Source: a bacterium (lineage in GTDB: Bacteria > Verrucomicrobiota > Kiritimatiellia > CAIKKV01 > CAITUY01). Taken from it: a DNA stretch of 64,000 nt. The position numbers and the translations under genes were made by a program. Shown piece after piece: positions 26,533 to 36,500 of this stretch; within the stretch, counting starts at the first letter, position 1; each line of letters begins with the position of its first letter. Location: NCBI GenBank assembly GCA_037128595.1, contig JBAXWB010000003.1, positions 124,001 to 188,000 of the forward strand, written 5' to 3'. Under the pieces are notes generated by a model. The model ran no database searches. It had not been told where the DNA came from and saw nothing but the letters and a program-made list of their open reading frames with translations.

Positions 26533-26620
26533 CTCCTTGCGCATTTAGCTAATAAAAGCTAAAACGCGCTCATCTAATAGATAGCTATACGAAGCTATCT
26601 TTAAGCTGTGGCGCAAGGAG
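26533..26620 (+). promoter_or_regulatory. Structured leader (three-way junction) that pairs with the Shine-Dalgarno
   Basis: Three nested perfect pairings: P1 CTCCTTGCGC (26533-26542) with GCGCAAGGAG (26611-26620); P2 TTTAGCT (26544-26550) with AGCTAAA (26557-26563); P3 AGATAGCT (26579-26586) with AGCTATCT (26593-26600). The 3' arm of P1 contains the AAGGAG that serves the GTG at 26629, so folding would hide the ribosome-binding site. Just upstream TCTAAATAA occurs twice. It may be a riboswitch-like or thermosensor-like control; no known class is recognised. Confidence 0.55.
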
Positions 26621-26628
26621 GTGGTTGG

Positions 26629-27345
26629 GTGAGGCGGAATCGCGTTTTCGAAATAGCAGTATGCGGGCTGTGTGGCGGCTGGCTCGCCATTGGCGAGGTG
26701 ACGGCGGGGGACCGCCCTGAAGCCGCCGACTCCAATATTGTCCTTTCCCTGCTCGCGCCAGCAGGCGGGGCGATCCGTCTTCAGATTGATTATCCCACCA
26801 CGTTTTCAAACCGGCTGGATATCTATGTATCCACCAATCTCCAGAGCGGCCGGTGGGGTCTTCGCGAGGCGGGCCTCCCTGCGGCAGGCAGTCCTGCGTT
26901 GGTATGGACGGATTTAACTAACCCGGATGCCCGCCTCTGTTTTTATCAGGCCGGGAATGCGGATCTTGATACTGATCAGGATGGGCTGGCGGATGCCCGT
27001 GAAACCTTGATTTATCAAACAGATCCTCAGTCCCCGGATTCTGACTCCGATGGGGTTCCGGATGGTGCCGAGATAAGCCGTGGCACCGACCCGCTATCCG
27101 GGGGTTCCTCCGTCATCATGCTCTACGCCGATTCTGATGCCGGTGCAGATGGGTATGACGGATACGCCCCGTTGGTATCAGGTGGGCATGGCCCCAAACG
27201 TTCACTCCGAGCGGCTTCCGAAGCGAGTTATTCCCATGATGTGATCCAGTTAAGCGGGGTGACCCTTTTTGATGAGCCAGCGCTGGTGTTGGGGATCCAT
27301 GACGTGACGGTGTGTCCGTTGGGCTCAGTTCGGGTTCAGCCATGA
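26629..27345 (+). CDS. Secreted protein with TSP3-type calcium repeats
   Basis: 238 residues. The GTG at 26629 has AAGGAGG seven bases upstream, better than the GTG at 26608. N-terminal signal ('FEIAVCGLCGGWLAIGEVTAG'-like region), a β domain with 'LDIYVSTNL..GRW' and 'LCFYQAGN' (a version of the module found at the C-terminus of other secreted proteins here), then calcium-loop repeats 'DTDQDGLADARE' and 'DSDSDGVPDGAEISRGTDPL'. The rest has no recognised domain ('YADSDAGADGYDGYAPLVSG'). It leads the group that ends in the Rhs genes. Confidence 0.8.
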   Translation: MRRNRVFEIAVCGLCGGWLAIGEVTAGDRPEAADSNIVLSLLAPAGGAIRLQIDYPTTFSNRLDIYVSTNLQSGRWGLREAGLPAAGSPALVWTDLTNPDARLCFYQAGNADLDTDQDGLADARETLIYQTDPQSPDSDSDGVPDGAEISRGTDPLSGGSSVIMLYADSDAGADGYDGYAPLVSGGHGPKRSLRAASEASYSHDVIQLSGVTLFDEPALVLGIHDVTVCPLGSVRVQP

Positions 27346-27350
27346 CAAGA

Positions 27351-27428
27351 GGTTTTGACTGAGCAAAACCCTCCATTAGGCAGGATAGGGAGTGAAATCT
27401 AAAAGGAGGGCGCCGCTCTGTCGGCGCC
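27351..27428. repeat. REP-like inverted pair
   Basis: Plus unit 27351-27376 (stem GGTTTTG/CAAAACC, loop ACTGAG, tail CTCCAT) and minus unit 27403-27428 (stem GGCGCCG/CGGCGCC, loop ACAGAG, tail CTCCTT). The tails face each other across 26 bp. Lies in the gap before the 89-residue secreted protein gene. Confidence 0.85.
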
Positions 27429-27449
27429 GGGTTAACGAAGGAGCAAAAA

Positions 27450-27719
27450 GTGAAAAATAACATGGATCGGGTGGGGCTAATGGTCGGGCTAGGGCTGATG
27501 GGCATGATCTGGACGTCGCCCGCCGGCGAACTGACCGTGGAGGGCAGTATGGTGGTGAAAACCAATCTGTCCGTGAATGGGACCTTAAGCAGCAGTACGT
27601 TGGCCATCACCAATCTGGTGATCAGCGGTGAAGCCACCATCCAGCGTGCCGTTATCCAGCATCTGCCTCCCCAGGGCGATCTGGGAATGGGCCCCTATAC
27701 AAACGGGGTCGGTCGGTGA
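27450..27719 (+). CDS. Small secreted protein of unknown function
   Basis: 89 residues from a GTG at 27450 with GAAGGAG upstream. A hydrophobic signal ('VGLMVGLGLMGMIW') precedes a short Ser/Thr/Asn-rich β segment with repeated 'V..NL.V.G.L', 'LAITNLVISGEATI', like the start of a parallel β-solenoid. The stop overlaps the start of the first Rhs gene (GTGA), so it is co-translated with it. I do not recognise a family; similar short segments open larger surface β-helix proteins. Confidence 0.7.
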   Translation: MKNNMDRVGLMVGLGLMGMIWTSPAGELTVEGSMVVKTNLSVNGTLSSSTLAITNLVISGEATIQRAVIQHLPPQGDLGMGPYTNGVGR

Positions 27720-30700
27720 GGCCCTTTATCAAAGCGTTTGATCGCGCGTGCGGGACAAAACCCTCCATTTGGCGCCGGGTCAAAGCAGGCGGCTTTCTTT
27801 TTGCCTGTTGGCTTTCTTTTTGCCTCCCTCTCCATGCCGCCCCGCAGGCGGCCCCCTCGGCGGTGGTGATCAAACGGTTCTCCGGGATTCCCGTGGAGAT
27901 GGCCACCGGTGAATTCGTTCAGCGCGAGGCGCCGGATATCCGGATCAAATCGCGTGGCTTGAATCTCGAGGTCTGCCGTAATTACCGGAGCCGGCGGGAA
28001 GCCGGTGGCGTGTTTGGCTACGGCTGGGACTGGAACCAGGGGGAACACCTGGAATTTCCCGGTGATTTGGTGATCCACTATGTGACTCCGGATGGAACCA
28101 TCCCCATCATGCCGGACGTCTCTTATACCAGCGCGTATGCCCGGGTCTGTCTCAATGCCTCTTCCTGGAGCCAGGGAACCCAAGCGACCGGCGCACCTGA
28201 TGCCATTGGTGGATATGGGAATGTGGCCCATTACTATGGGCCCATCGCCTCCCTGCAACCGTTGGTGGTCGGCGGCTGGACATTTTCCCCGCCGGCCGGG
28301 CCCTCCACCATCCTGCAGGTCGATCTGGCCTCAATCGGGGCAACCGCTTATGACTCGGATCATCCGCAATACGGTGTCTCGTTGAATCTCTCCGCAGGAG
28401 GTGCGGCCTCGGTCGGATGGGGCCACCGGGCCTATGATTTTGATTATGTGAATATCACCGCCGACCGGGCGTCATGGACCTGGGCCGATGTCAATGCCGT
28501 TCAGGCCCGGCTGGAACTGGGCGCTTATACCCAGAATGTGCCCATGGATGTGATTGTTGACACCTTTCATCTGGGCATTACCTACACCCGGAATGCCGGA
28601 GGCGAGTATAAGTATCTGCCCGGCTCCACCTTTGAGCTGGTTAAAACCAATAACGAGTACTGGATCAACAACAAGAACCGGACGCGACTGGCGTTTGCAT
28701 TGGATGGCCGTTTGTTGCGCAAAACGGATGCCAGCGGAAATACGTTGGCCTTTCACTATGATGAGGCCGGGCGGCTGCTCCGCATGGCGGATGATTTGCG
28801 GCAATCCATTACGTTCAGCTATGAGAATGGGCTGCCGGACGCGCGGATTACGGGGCTGTCCGACCATTTGGGACGGTCTGTCGGCTATGCCTATCGCGGG
28901 GATGATCTGGTGGCGGTTACCAATGTATTGGGGGCGGTCACGCGGTATGAGTATGCCGACACGGAAGGGGCGGTGACCTTGCGCCATAATCTGGTGCGCC
29001 GGACGGATCCCGTGGGACATGCCGTCACTCTTGCGTATTACACCACCAATAGTACGCCCGACCGGGTCTGTCGCTACTGGGACGGGGAAAGGGCGGAAGG
29101 CCTGTCCAATGAGGTGGATTATCTCTATCTCAAGGGTACAACCTATTCCTGGCGACCCGGCTCAAAAAGCATCCAGGGCGTCGTGTATAACTCCTCCAAT
29201 GATATCAGTCAGGTCTATGTCCGCGAGGGGGAGCTGACGTATGGCGAAAGTGACGGGATCAATTTAGTCGCCCAGCATCCCGCCGCCAATGTTTCCTCGC
29301 TGGATACTTCAGTCTGGAAAAACATTGAAAGCGCGCTGGGTGGCGCGGACGGATGGATGGCGTATAATCCGGCCCTGAGAACCAATAGCGCCCTCGCCGT
29401 ATCGGGGTGGGGGTTTGCGGTGCCGGGGCTGAGTAATGACATTGTCAAGGTGGTCATTTCTGTAAAAGGAATGGCGACGAACCCGGTCTGTTTATCCGTG
29501 GTCGGGATGGCCACCACCAATTGGGTGTCAAGTAACGCCGCCTGGGTGGTGTTTGATATCACCCGCGCGAGGAGCAAATGGACCTGGGCCGATGTGAGCA
29601 ACCTGACGGCAAAGATCACCCTCCCCGCCGGATCTACGAATGCCGTGCCCGTGTGGCTGGATGGGTTCACCTTGAAAGTGGCCTACCGGCATTTTGATCC
29701 CGGGCGGGATCCGCTGGATTGGCTCTACTTCTACGATATGTCGCACAATCTGGTGTCCAGTGACCGGGGCGGTTGCGCCCAGCAGTTTGCCTATGACGGT
29801 CGTAACAATCTGGTCGCCTGGACGGATCCCGAAAATCACACGCGCCGGTATGACTATGATCTCGTATTCAATCAGCCGGTCCGGACCTGGGATCCGGCCG
29901 GCCGGGTAACGACGATGGACTATGATGCCTGCGGGCGATTGATCCGGACGACCGATGCGGCGGGGAATATCTCCACGATGGCGTATGACCGCTATGGAAA
30001 CGTGGTCCGGACCACGGATGCGGACGGGGCTGTGGAAGATACCGCGTATGATGAGAACGGCCTGAATGTCGTCAAAAGCCGGAACCGGCGGGGCTTTGAA
30101 ACGGTGTACGAGGCGGATGCCTACGGGAATTGCACCCGGGTGACCGCGCCGGACGGAGGGCGCCGCCATGCCACGTTTAATGCGGGCGGTTGGAAGTTGT
30201 CCGAACGGGATGAGGCCGGAATTGAAACGCGGTATCAGTATGACCGGAACGGCTGCCTCACCAATATCATCCATGCCGCAGGAACCCTCGAGGAGGCTGC
30301 GGAAGGCCGGCAGGTGGATGGTCGCAACTTGGAAATCGCACACCTGGATCCGTACGGCCGGGCGGAGACCATCGAATATGATGCCGACGGACGTCCCCTC
30401 TGCCTAACGGACCGGTTGGGCGGGCAGACGGTGACCGAGTATGATGAAAATGGCTATCCCTGGCGGCTCACGGATGCACTGGGGCAGACCCGTGAGACCA
30501 TTCGGGATGAGCGGGGAAATGGTATTGCCACCTTTGACCGGCGGGGCGTCGGGTCATCCTGTGTGTATGATCGCAACAACAACCCCATCCTCGCCGTTGA
30601 CCCGGCGGGGAACCGGGTGACGACCACATACGATGTGCAGGGAAACAAATCGATGGAGACCTATCAGTGGGCGGGCTATCCCAGGTGTCCTGAAGCGGAT

Positions 30701-33559
30701 CGCCCCGAGCGGCTGACGATCGCCTATGCCTGTGATGCGCTGAACCGGATCACGAATCAAACCGTGGGTGTTGGCCGGCGCGATGCCCGGACCACGCTCT
30801 TCCGTTATAATGCGGCCGGGCAGATTCTCGCTGAGACGGATCCGCTCGGCAATGTCCGGCACCAGGGCTATGACGCCTGCGGAAACCTCACGAATTCCTG
30901 CCTCGTGGATGCCACGGGGAAATGGATCGAATGGAGCTCGTCCGTCTATGACAGTGCGGATCGGGTGGTCATGGAAATCAAAGGCGGGCTGGCGACGAAC
31001 CGGTTCGAGTATGATCCCCGAGGACTCAAAGTCGCCTCTGTGGATCCGCATGGCCACCGCACGACTTTCACGTATGACCGGCACCGGCGGCTGGTGGCAA
31101 CGGATGATCCGGACGGGACGAAGCATCAGGTCGCCTACGACCGGTGCGGGAATAAGGTTCGTGAGGTCGTAAGTGGAGGGGCCGTCAGCGGGTATGAGTG
31201 GGATGCCGCAGGCAGGTTGATACGCCAGGTAGAGGGGTTTGGCCGCCCGGATGCCCGGGTCAGTTCCTGCCTTTATGATCCCCTGGGGCGGCTGACAGCC
31301 CGGGTCAACCCGCTGGGGCACAGTACCCGTAACACCTATGACGAAGAGGGCCATGTCACCAGTGAGACCAATGCGCTGGGAGTGCCCAAAACCTTTTATT
31401 ATGACGCCGCAGGCCGCGTGACGAATACCGTCGATGCGCTCGGCTTCCACATCACGCAATCGCTGGACGGGCGCGGCAAGCTCTGGAAACTACGTGATCA
31501 GAGAGGGGGCGTGACCACCTCGCGATACGATGCCTATGGACGCTTGATCCGCACGACCGATGCGCTTGGGCATAGCGTCGTCTTTGAGTATGACCTGCGT
31601 GATAACAAAATCAGCGAGACCGATCCGCGGGGAGTGGCCACCCGTTATGAATATGATGCCGCCAACCGGGTCACCAACAAAGTCTCAGGGGTCGGCCTTG
31701 TTGCCTCCGTAAGCGCCTCCACGGTCTATGATCCATTGGGGCGGGCGGTGATGTCCACCCTTTCAGGAAGGCCCGGTTCCGCCCTGTCCAGAACCGGTCG
31801 TGCGTTTGACCCGGTGGGAAATCTGCTGGCCATTACCGGTGCCTGCGGGGCGGTGACCTGCCAAGCCTATGATGTCATGGACCGCCCGATCGAGGAACGT
31901 GATGCGGCAGGCGGCGTGACCCGGACGCAGTATGACCCGCGCGGCCATGTGCTGGCCCGGGTGGACGCCCTGGGCGCGATGGAACGCTTCAGTTATGACG
32001 TCTATGGCCAGATGCGGACCCGCACGGATGAGGCCGGTGCGACCACCCGGTATGAGGTGGATCTGCTGGGGCGGGTGACTAACACCGTGGATGCGCTGGG
32101 GGGCGCGGAAAGCCGGCAACTGGATGCCGGCGATCATCCCGTGCGGGTCCAGTCACCGGATGGAGCCGTGTCCCTGTTTGAGTATGACCGTCTGGGGCGT
32201 CTGACCAACACTGTGGATGCCGGCGGGTATCAGACCTGCAGAACCCTGGATGCGGCCGGAAATGTGACAGGGGAAACCGACCGGAGAGGCGGGCGGACCG
32301 GGTATGAGTATGACGTCCTGAATCGACCGGTTGCGATCAGTGACCCGGCTTCAAACACCTTGTATCTCGCTTACGACCCCGCAGGGAATAAAGTCCGGGA
32401 AGGGCTGCCCTCAGGGTTGGTCATCACCTATGGCTATGACGGGCTGGGGCGGCAGGTGCTCAAGACCGTTGGTGCCGGGAGAGCCGATGCCCGCCGGACC
32501 CGGTACGAGGTGGACTATGCCGGCCGGGTGGTGGCGGAGTGGAACCCGTTGGGCCAGGCACTGCACATGGGTTACGATGCCAATGGGAACAGAACCAATA
32601 GTGTTGACGCCCGGGGGAACCAGACCCGGTTTCGGTATGATGCGCTCAACCGGTTGATCCAGACCACCGATGCGATGGGGCAGACCGCCAGTGTTGAATA
32701 TGATGCACTGGGCCGGGTGGTGCGGGCCATCAACCGGCGCGGGGGTGTCACACGGCATCAGTATGACGCCGCGGGCCGCCTGATCGTCCTGCAGGATCCG
32801 GAAGGAAATCTTAAGCAGAACCGCTATGATGGCCTGGGCCGGTTGGTTGAGGAACGGGCGCCCAATGGGCTCCGGACGCAGGTGTCCTATGATGCCGCCG
32901 GGCGGGTGACGAACCGGACGAGCGTGGCGTCCGATGGCGAAAGCCGCAGTGAGTCCCGGGGGTACGACCGGCTGGGCCGCCAGAGTTTCAGTCGCAATGC
33001 CATGGGGCTGATCACCGAATTTACGCGCGATGCCAATGGGAATGTGGTGGCCGAGTCCGTTCGCAATGCCGGGGGCACGGTGTTGAGGACCAAACGCTTT
33101 GAATATGATTCACGGAATCAGCCGGTGGAGGAGGTGGACTATCAGGGTGCGGTCTGGCGGACTGACTATGATGCCATCGGTCGAAGGGTGGCGACGACAG
33201 ATCCCCTGGGTCACCGGACAACCTATGAGTGGAATGTTTTCAATGAACTGACCGCCACCACCGATCCGGCCGGGTATCGCTCGGAGATCACCTATGACGG
33301 GTGCGGCCGGGAAACAGAACGGCGCGATGCGTTGGGTCAGCGAACGCGTTTCCGGTACGATCCCAATGGCAATCGGGTGGCCGTGATTGACGACAACGGC
33401 AGGGCCGTTTTGCTGGGCTACGATCCACTTAACCGTTTAAGTACTCGAAATGACGCCTTGCCGGATGTTTCCCTGGATGTCCTGATGCGCTCGGACGTGA
33501 ATGGAGACGGGCACATCGACGCCGCCGATGTGACGGCGCTGGAAGGGGGCCTGCAATGA
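27716..33559 (+). CDS. Giant Rhs/YD-repeat secreted protein without Rhs core
   Basis: 1947 residues. Signal-peptide core at about residues 27-42 ('GFLFACWLSFCLPLHAA'), preceded by a long n-region that contains a REP-like remnant ('FDRACGTKPSI'). A DUF6531-like opening follows ('IPVEMATGEFV', 'LNLEVCRNYRSR', 'GYGWDWN'), an inserted β domain, then some 1600 residues of YD repeats ('YDA.GRL.RTTDA.G', 'Y.YD..N.V'). There is no 'DP.G...G.NLY.Y..N' core. The protein ends with a dockerin-like loop ('DVNGDGHIDAADVTALEGG'). It overlaps the second Rhs gene by 4 bp. Inferred role: structural half of a two-part Rhs assembly, comparable to TcB with TcC, or a wall-associated YD protein. Confidence 0.9.
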   Translation: MRPFIKAFDRACGTKPSIWRRVKAGGFLFACWLSFCLPLHAAPQAAPSAVVIKRFSGIPVEMATGEFVQREAPDIRIKSRGLNLEVCRNYRSRREAGGVFGYGWDWNQGEHLEFPGDLVIHYVTPDGTIPIMPDVSYTSAYARVCLNASSWSQGTQATGAPDAIGGYGNVAHYYGPIASLQPLVVGGWTFSPPAGPSTILQVDLASIGATAYDSDHPQYGVSLNLSAGGAASVGWGHRAYDFDYVNITADRASWTWADVNAVQARLELGAYTQNVPMDVIVDTFHLGITYTRNAGGEYKYLPGSTFELVKTNNEYWINNKNRTRLAFALDGRLLRKTDASGNTLAFHYDEAGRLLRMADDLRQSITFSYENGLPDARITGLSDHLGRSVGYAYRGDDLVAVTNVLGAVTRYEYADTEGAVTLRHNLVRRTDPVGHAVTLAYYTTNSTPDRVCRYWDGERAEGLSNEVDYLYLKGTTYSWRPGSKSIQGVVYNSSNDISQVYVREGELTYGESDGINLVAQHPAANVSSLDTSVWKNIESALGGADGWMAYNPALRTNSALAVSGWGFAVPGLSNDIVKVVISVKGMATNPVCLSVVGMATTNWVSSNAAWVVFDITRARSKWTWADVSNLTAKITLPAGSTNAVPVWLDGFTLKVAYRHFDPGRDPLDWLYFYDMSHNLVSSDRGGCAQQFAYDGRNNLVAWTDPENHTRRYDYDLVFNQPVRTWDPAGRVTTMDYDACGRLIRTTDAAGNISTMAYDRYGNVVRTTDADGAVEDTAYDENGLNVVKSRNRRGFETVYEADAYGNCTRVTAPDGGRRHATFNAGGWKLSERDEAGIETRYQYDRNGCLTNIIHAAGTLEEAAEGRQVDGRNLEIAHLDPYGRAETIEYDADGRPLCLTDRLGGQTVTEYDENGYPWRLTDALGQTRETIRDERGNGIATFDRRGVGSSCVYDRNNNPILAVDPAGNRVTTTYDVQGNKSMETYQWAGYPRCPEADRPERLTIAYACDALNRITNQTVGVGRRDARTTLFRYNAAGQILAETDPLGNVRHQGYDACGNLTNSCLVDATGKWIEWSSSVYDSADRVVMEIKGGLATNRFEYDPRGLKVASVDPHGHRTTFTYDRHRRLVATDDPDGTKHQVAYDRCGNKVREVVSGGAVSGYEWDAAGRLIRQVEGFGRPDARVSSCLYDPLGRLTARVNPLGHSTRNTYDEEGHVTSETNALGVPKTFYYDAAGRVTNTVDALGFHITQSLDGRGKLWKLRDQRGGVTTSRYDAYGRLIRTTDALGHSVVFEYDLRDNKISETDPRGVATRYEYDAANRVTNKVSGVGLVASVSASTVYDPLGRAVMSTLSGRPGSALSRTGRAFDPVGNLLAITGACGAVTCQAYDVMDRPIEERDAAGGVTRTQYDPRGHVLARVDALGAMERFSYDVYGQMRTRTDEAGATTRYEVDLLGRVTNTVDALGGAESRQLDAGDHPVRVQSPDGAVSLFEYDRLGRLTNTVDAGGYQTCRTLDAAGNVTGETDRRGGRTGYEYDVLNRPVAISDPASNTLYLAYDPAGNKVREGLPSGLVITYGYDGLGRQVLKTVGAGRADARRTRYEVDYAGRVVAEWNPLGQALHMGYDANGNRTNSVDARGNQTRFRYDALNRLIQTTDAMGQTASVEYDALGRVVRAINRRGGVTRHQYDAAGRLIVLQDPEGNLKQNRYDGLGRLVEERAPNGLRTQVSYDAAGRVTNRTSVASDGESRSESRGYDRLGRQSFSRNAMGLITEFTRDANGNVVAESVRNAGGTVLRTKRFEYDSRNQPVEEVDYQGAVWRTDYDAIGRRVATTDPLGHRTTYEWNVFNELTATTDPAGYRSEITYDGCGRETERRDALGQRTRFRYDPNGNRVAVIDDNGRAVLLGYDPLNRLSTRNDALPDVSLDVLMRSDVNGDGHIDAADVTALEGGLQ
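27756..27768 (+). repeat. Degenerate REP-like unit inside the first Rhs gene
   Basis: Only the 3' arm CAAAACC and tail CTCCAT are intact, preceded by GGGA and followed by TTGGCGCC. It encodes part of the signal-peptide n-region of the first Rhs protein. Confidence 0.6.
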
Positions 33560-36500
33560 GGCGTGCAATTTCTTTACTGTCGTCCCTGCTACAAAGAGGT
33601 TTTGACAGAGCAAAACCCTCCATTTCTGGAAATATTCAATGGAGGGCGCCGCTCTGTCGGCGCCAGCGAACTCCCGCCATTAAGAGGCGTGCGTTCTTTT
33701 ATTGTTTCTATGCTCTGCTCTTTGCAACCTCCGTCGCTCTCGCCGCTCCTGATTGGTGGCTGTACCGCGGAGTGGTGGATACCAACGTGCTGCCTAACGA
33801 CTATGCGCCTGTAATCCGAGGGCAGTTGTGCTGGCTGGCCGGGCAGGCGGGTGCTGAACTCGAAGCCAAATTACCCGGTGGGGCGAATGACGCCATTCGG
33901 GCAGGAGTAACTAATCTGATGGCTGGCGATCCGGGCGGGCTGGTCAATCTGGGACAGCTCAAGCAAGTGCTGGCCCCGTATTACCAGCGGTTAATGGAGG
34001 AAGGCGTGGTGGCTGACTATCCCTGGGCTGATTATGGAGCCTGGGCGGATTACAGTCCTGTCAACATCGGGCAGGTGAAGCAGGCGTTTGATTTTCAATT
34101 GAACGGGGTCCGTTTCTCTCCCTCCATCAGCGGGGTCATCGGGTATTCCGGCGTCCAAACGGGGCGGGTCCGGGTGATCGCCCGTCCCTGGTCAGGCTTG
34201 GGGCTGGAGGCGGTCGCGAATGGAGCCGGGCCCGGGCCGTATCATCTGGTGGTCGACGGCCAACAGACCAATTGGGCGGTCGAGGCGTGGCGGGATTCAA
34301 ACCCGAACGCCGTGTGTGACTCCTGGGAGGCGTCTGGCCTGTATGTGTTCAATCCGGTTCGGGTCACGGGCGTTGTGAGTGGGATCGATTTTGTGCTTCA
34401 GGATCCGGATGAGGATGGGGATGGGCTGCCCGGCTATCTGGAGCGGGAATGGGGACTGGATCCCGAATGGCCACAGGATGGGCAGAGTGACGCAGATGGG
34501 GATGGCTTGTCGCGGGCGTTGGAATGGCAGGCGGGTACGGATCCTGACAACGGGGATTCGGATGGCGACGGAATGGGCGATGGCGCGGAACTGTTGAACG
34601 GAACGTCACCCCTCTTGGCGAATAACCATACCAGGCTTCCCTTCGTGGAGTCATTTGAACTCCCCTCTGTGACCTGCGGCGAACTGGCCGGCCAGAATGG
34701 GTGGAGCGGGGACCGGAGCAATGTGGCCTGGGTGGTCACCCATTCCGTTACGGACAGTCTGCAGGAGTTGACCCTGGGAGCGAATCCTGATTCGGGCAGT
34801 CTGATCATGCATCCGCTGGCTACGCATGGTCTTGGGGTCATATGGATTGAACTACGTGCGGCTCCCGTCCGACGTCTGGCTGGCGCGCCGGCATCGGTAT
34901 CGGCGGGGGTGGCTTCGGCGTTTTATTTCAATGGGGACGGTCGCCTCATGGTCTATGACGCCAGCTTGATTCCCGGCAGATGGGTTTGCCAGACGAATGC
35001 GGCACCGCTGGAGTTGGGTGCCATGGCCCGGCTTACCGTCCGCCATGACTACGCGGGACAGTGCTGGGGGCTGTGGCTTGACGGTACCAATGTGGTCCAC
35101 AGTCTGCCCTTTGCCTCGCGGGTTCCGGAACTGTCCCGATTGCAGTTACGCAGTGCCTTGTTTCAGCAGGCCCGGTTCGACGATATCACGGTGTCCACCA
35201 ATACGCCCGCCGGCTTCACGGTCGACTCGGATGGCGATGGCCTGCCGGATGAGTGGGAGCAGGCGCATGGGCTTGATCCGTATCACCCGATGGATCCGTC
35301 CGATCCAGCGGATTTTGACCCCGACTTCGATGGCCTCTCCAATCTCCAGGAATTTCAGATGGGCCTCAATCCGCGCAATTCCGACAGCGATGGCGACGGG
35401 CTCAGCGATGGGGTTGAGTGGGCCCTGCAGACCTCGCCGACCCAGGCTGATAACACCATTACAGCAACGGTTCCCTTTGTTGAACCATTTGAAGCCCCGG
35501 CGATCAGCTTGGGCGAGTTGAATGGCCAGCATGGGTGGTTGGCTACGCTCCCCGATTGGGCCATGGTGCGAACCAATCGCTCAAGTGAAGGGCTCCAGGC
35601 GTTAAGCTTAACGGCCACCACCAACGAGGCGGCCCGTCTGGTCCAGATTCTCAAAGGCGCGCCGGGCGTCACTACGTGGACCGATTTCAGGGTGATCCCT
35701 GTTCAGCGTCTTCGGACGGCGCGGCCCTCCCTGCACGCCGCCTCAACGGCCGCCTTCTACATCAGTGCGGCTGGCTATCCGGTGGTGGCGAGTGGCTCGA
35801 ACTGGCTGGAACTGACCAACGTGCCCGCGATCACCGGCACCAACTGGAGTCGCTTTACGGTGATGCAGGATTTCTCGAATCAAGTGTGGAGCCTCTGTCT
35901 GGATGGAACGCCGGTGGTTGAGTCGCTTGGGTTTGTGCACCGGGTGACCAGTTGTGTCGGTCCGCGATTTTCAGGCCCCAGTTATACCAACGCCTGGCTG
36001 GACGATATCCGGGTGACTGCCGTGGCGCCGGGAGACATCGATAGTGATGGCGACGGCATGCCGAATGACTGGGAGTGGCTCCATGGACTTGACCCGTTTC
36101 ATATGTCGGATTCATCCGATCCCGATCAGGATGGGCTCTCCAATCTCGACGAATACCGGCTCGGTCTCGATCCCCTCAATCCCGACAGTGATGGGGATGG
36201 GCTCGGGGATGGGACCGAGCAGGCGCGTGGGCTGTCGCCCACCCAGGCTGCCTCATATCTGGCCCTCCCCTTCAGTGAGTCATTTGAGGCGCCTGGCGTT
36301 ACCAATGGGCTTCTTGCCGGGCAGCACGGGTGGCAGGGTCTGACAAATGCCGCGGGCGCGGCGGTCGGCACGAACCGGGTGTATGCCGGTACGCAGGCAT
36401 TGCAGTTGGGTGGCCAGATGGCTCCGGTGTCCCTCTATCAGCCGCTCGCGGCGGGCGGGAAGTCGATGGTCTGGTCCGATTTACGGAGTATCCCGGTGTT

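Noticed and set aside
26533-26620. Integron attC site
   Set aside because: No RYYYAAC/GTTRRRY core boxes or integrase; the pairing instead involves the ribosome-binding site.
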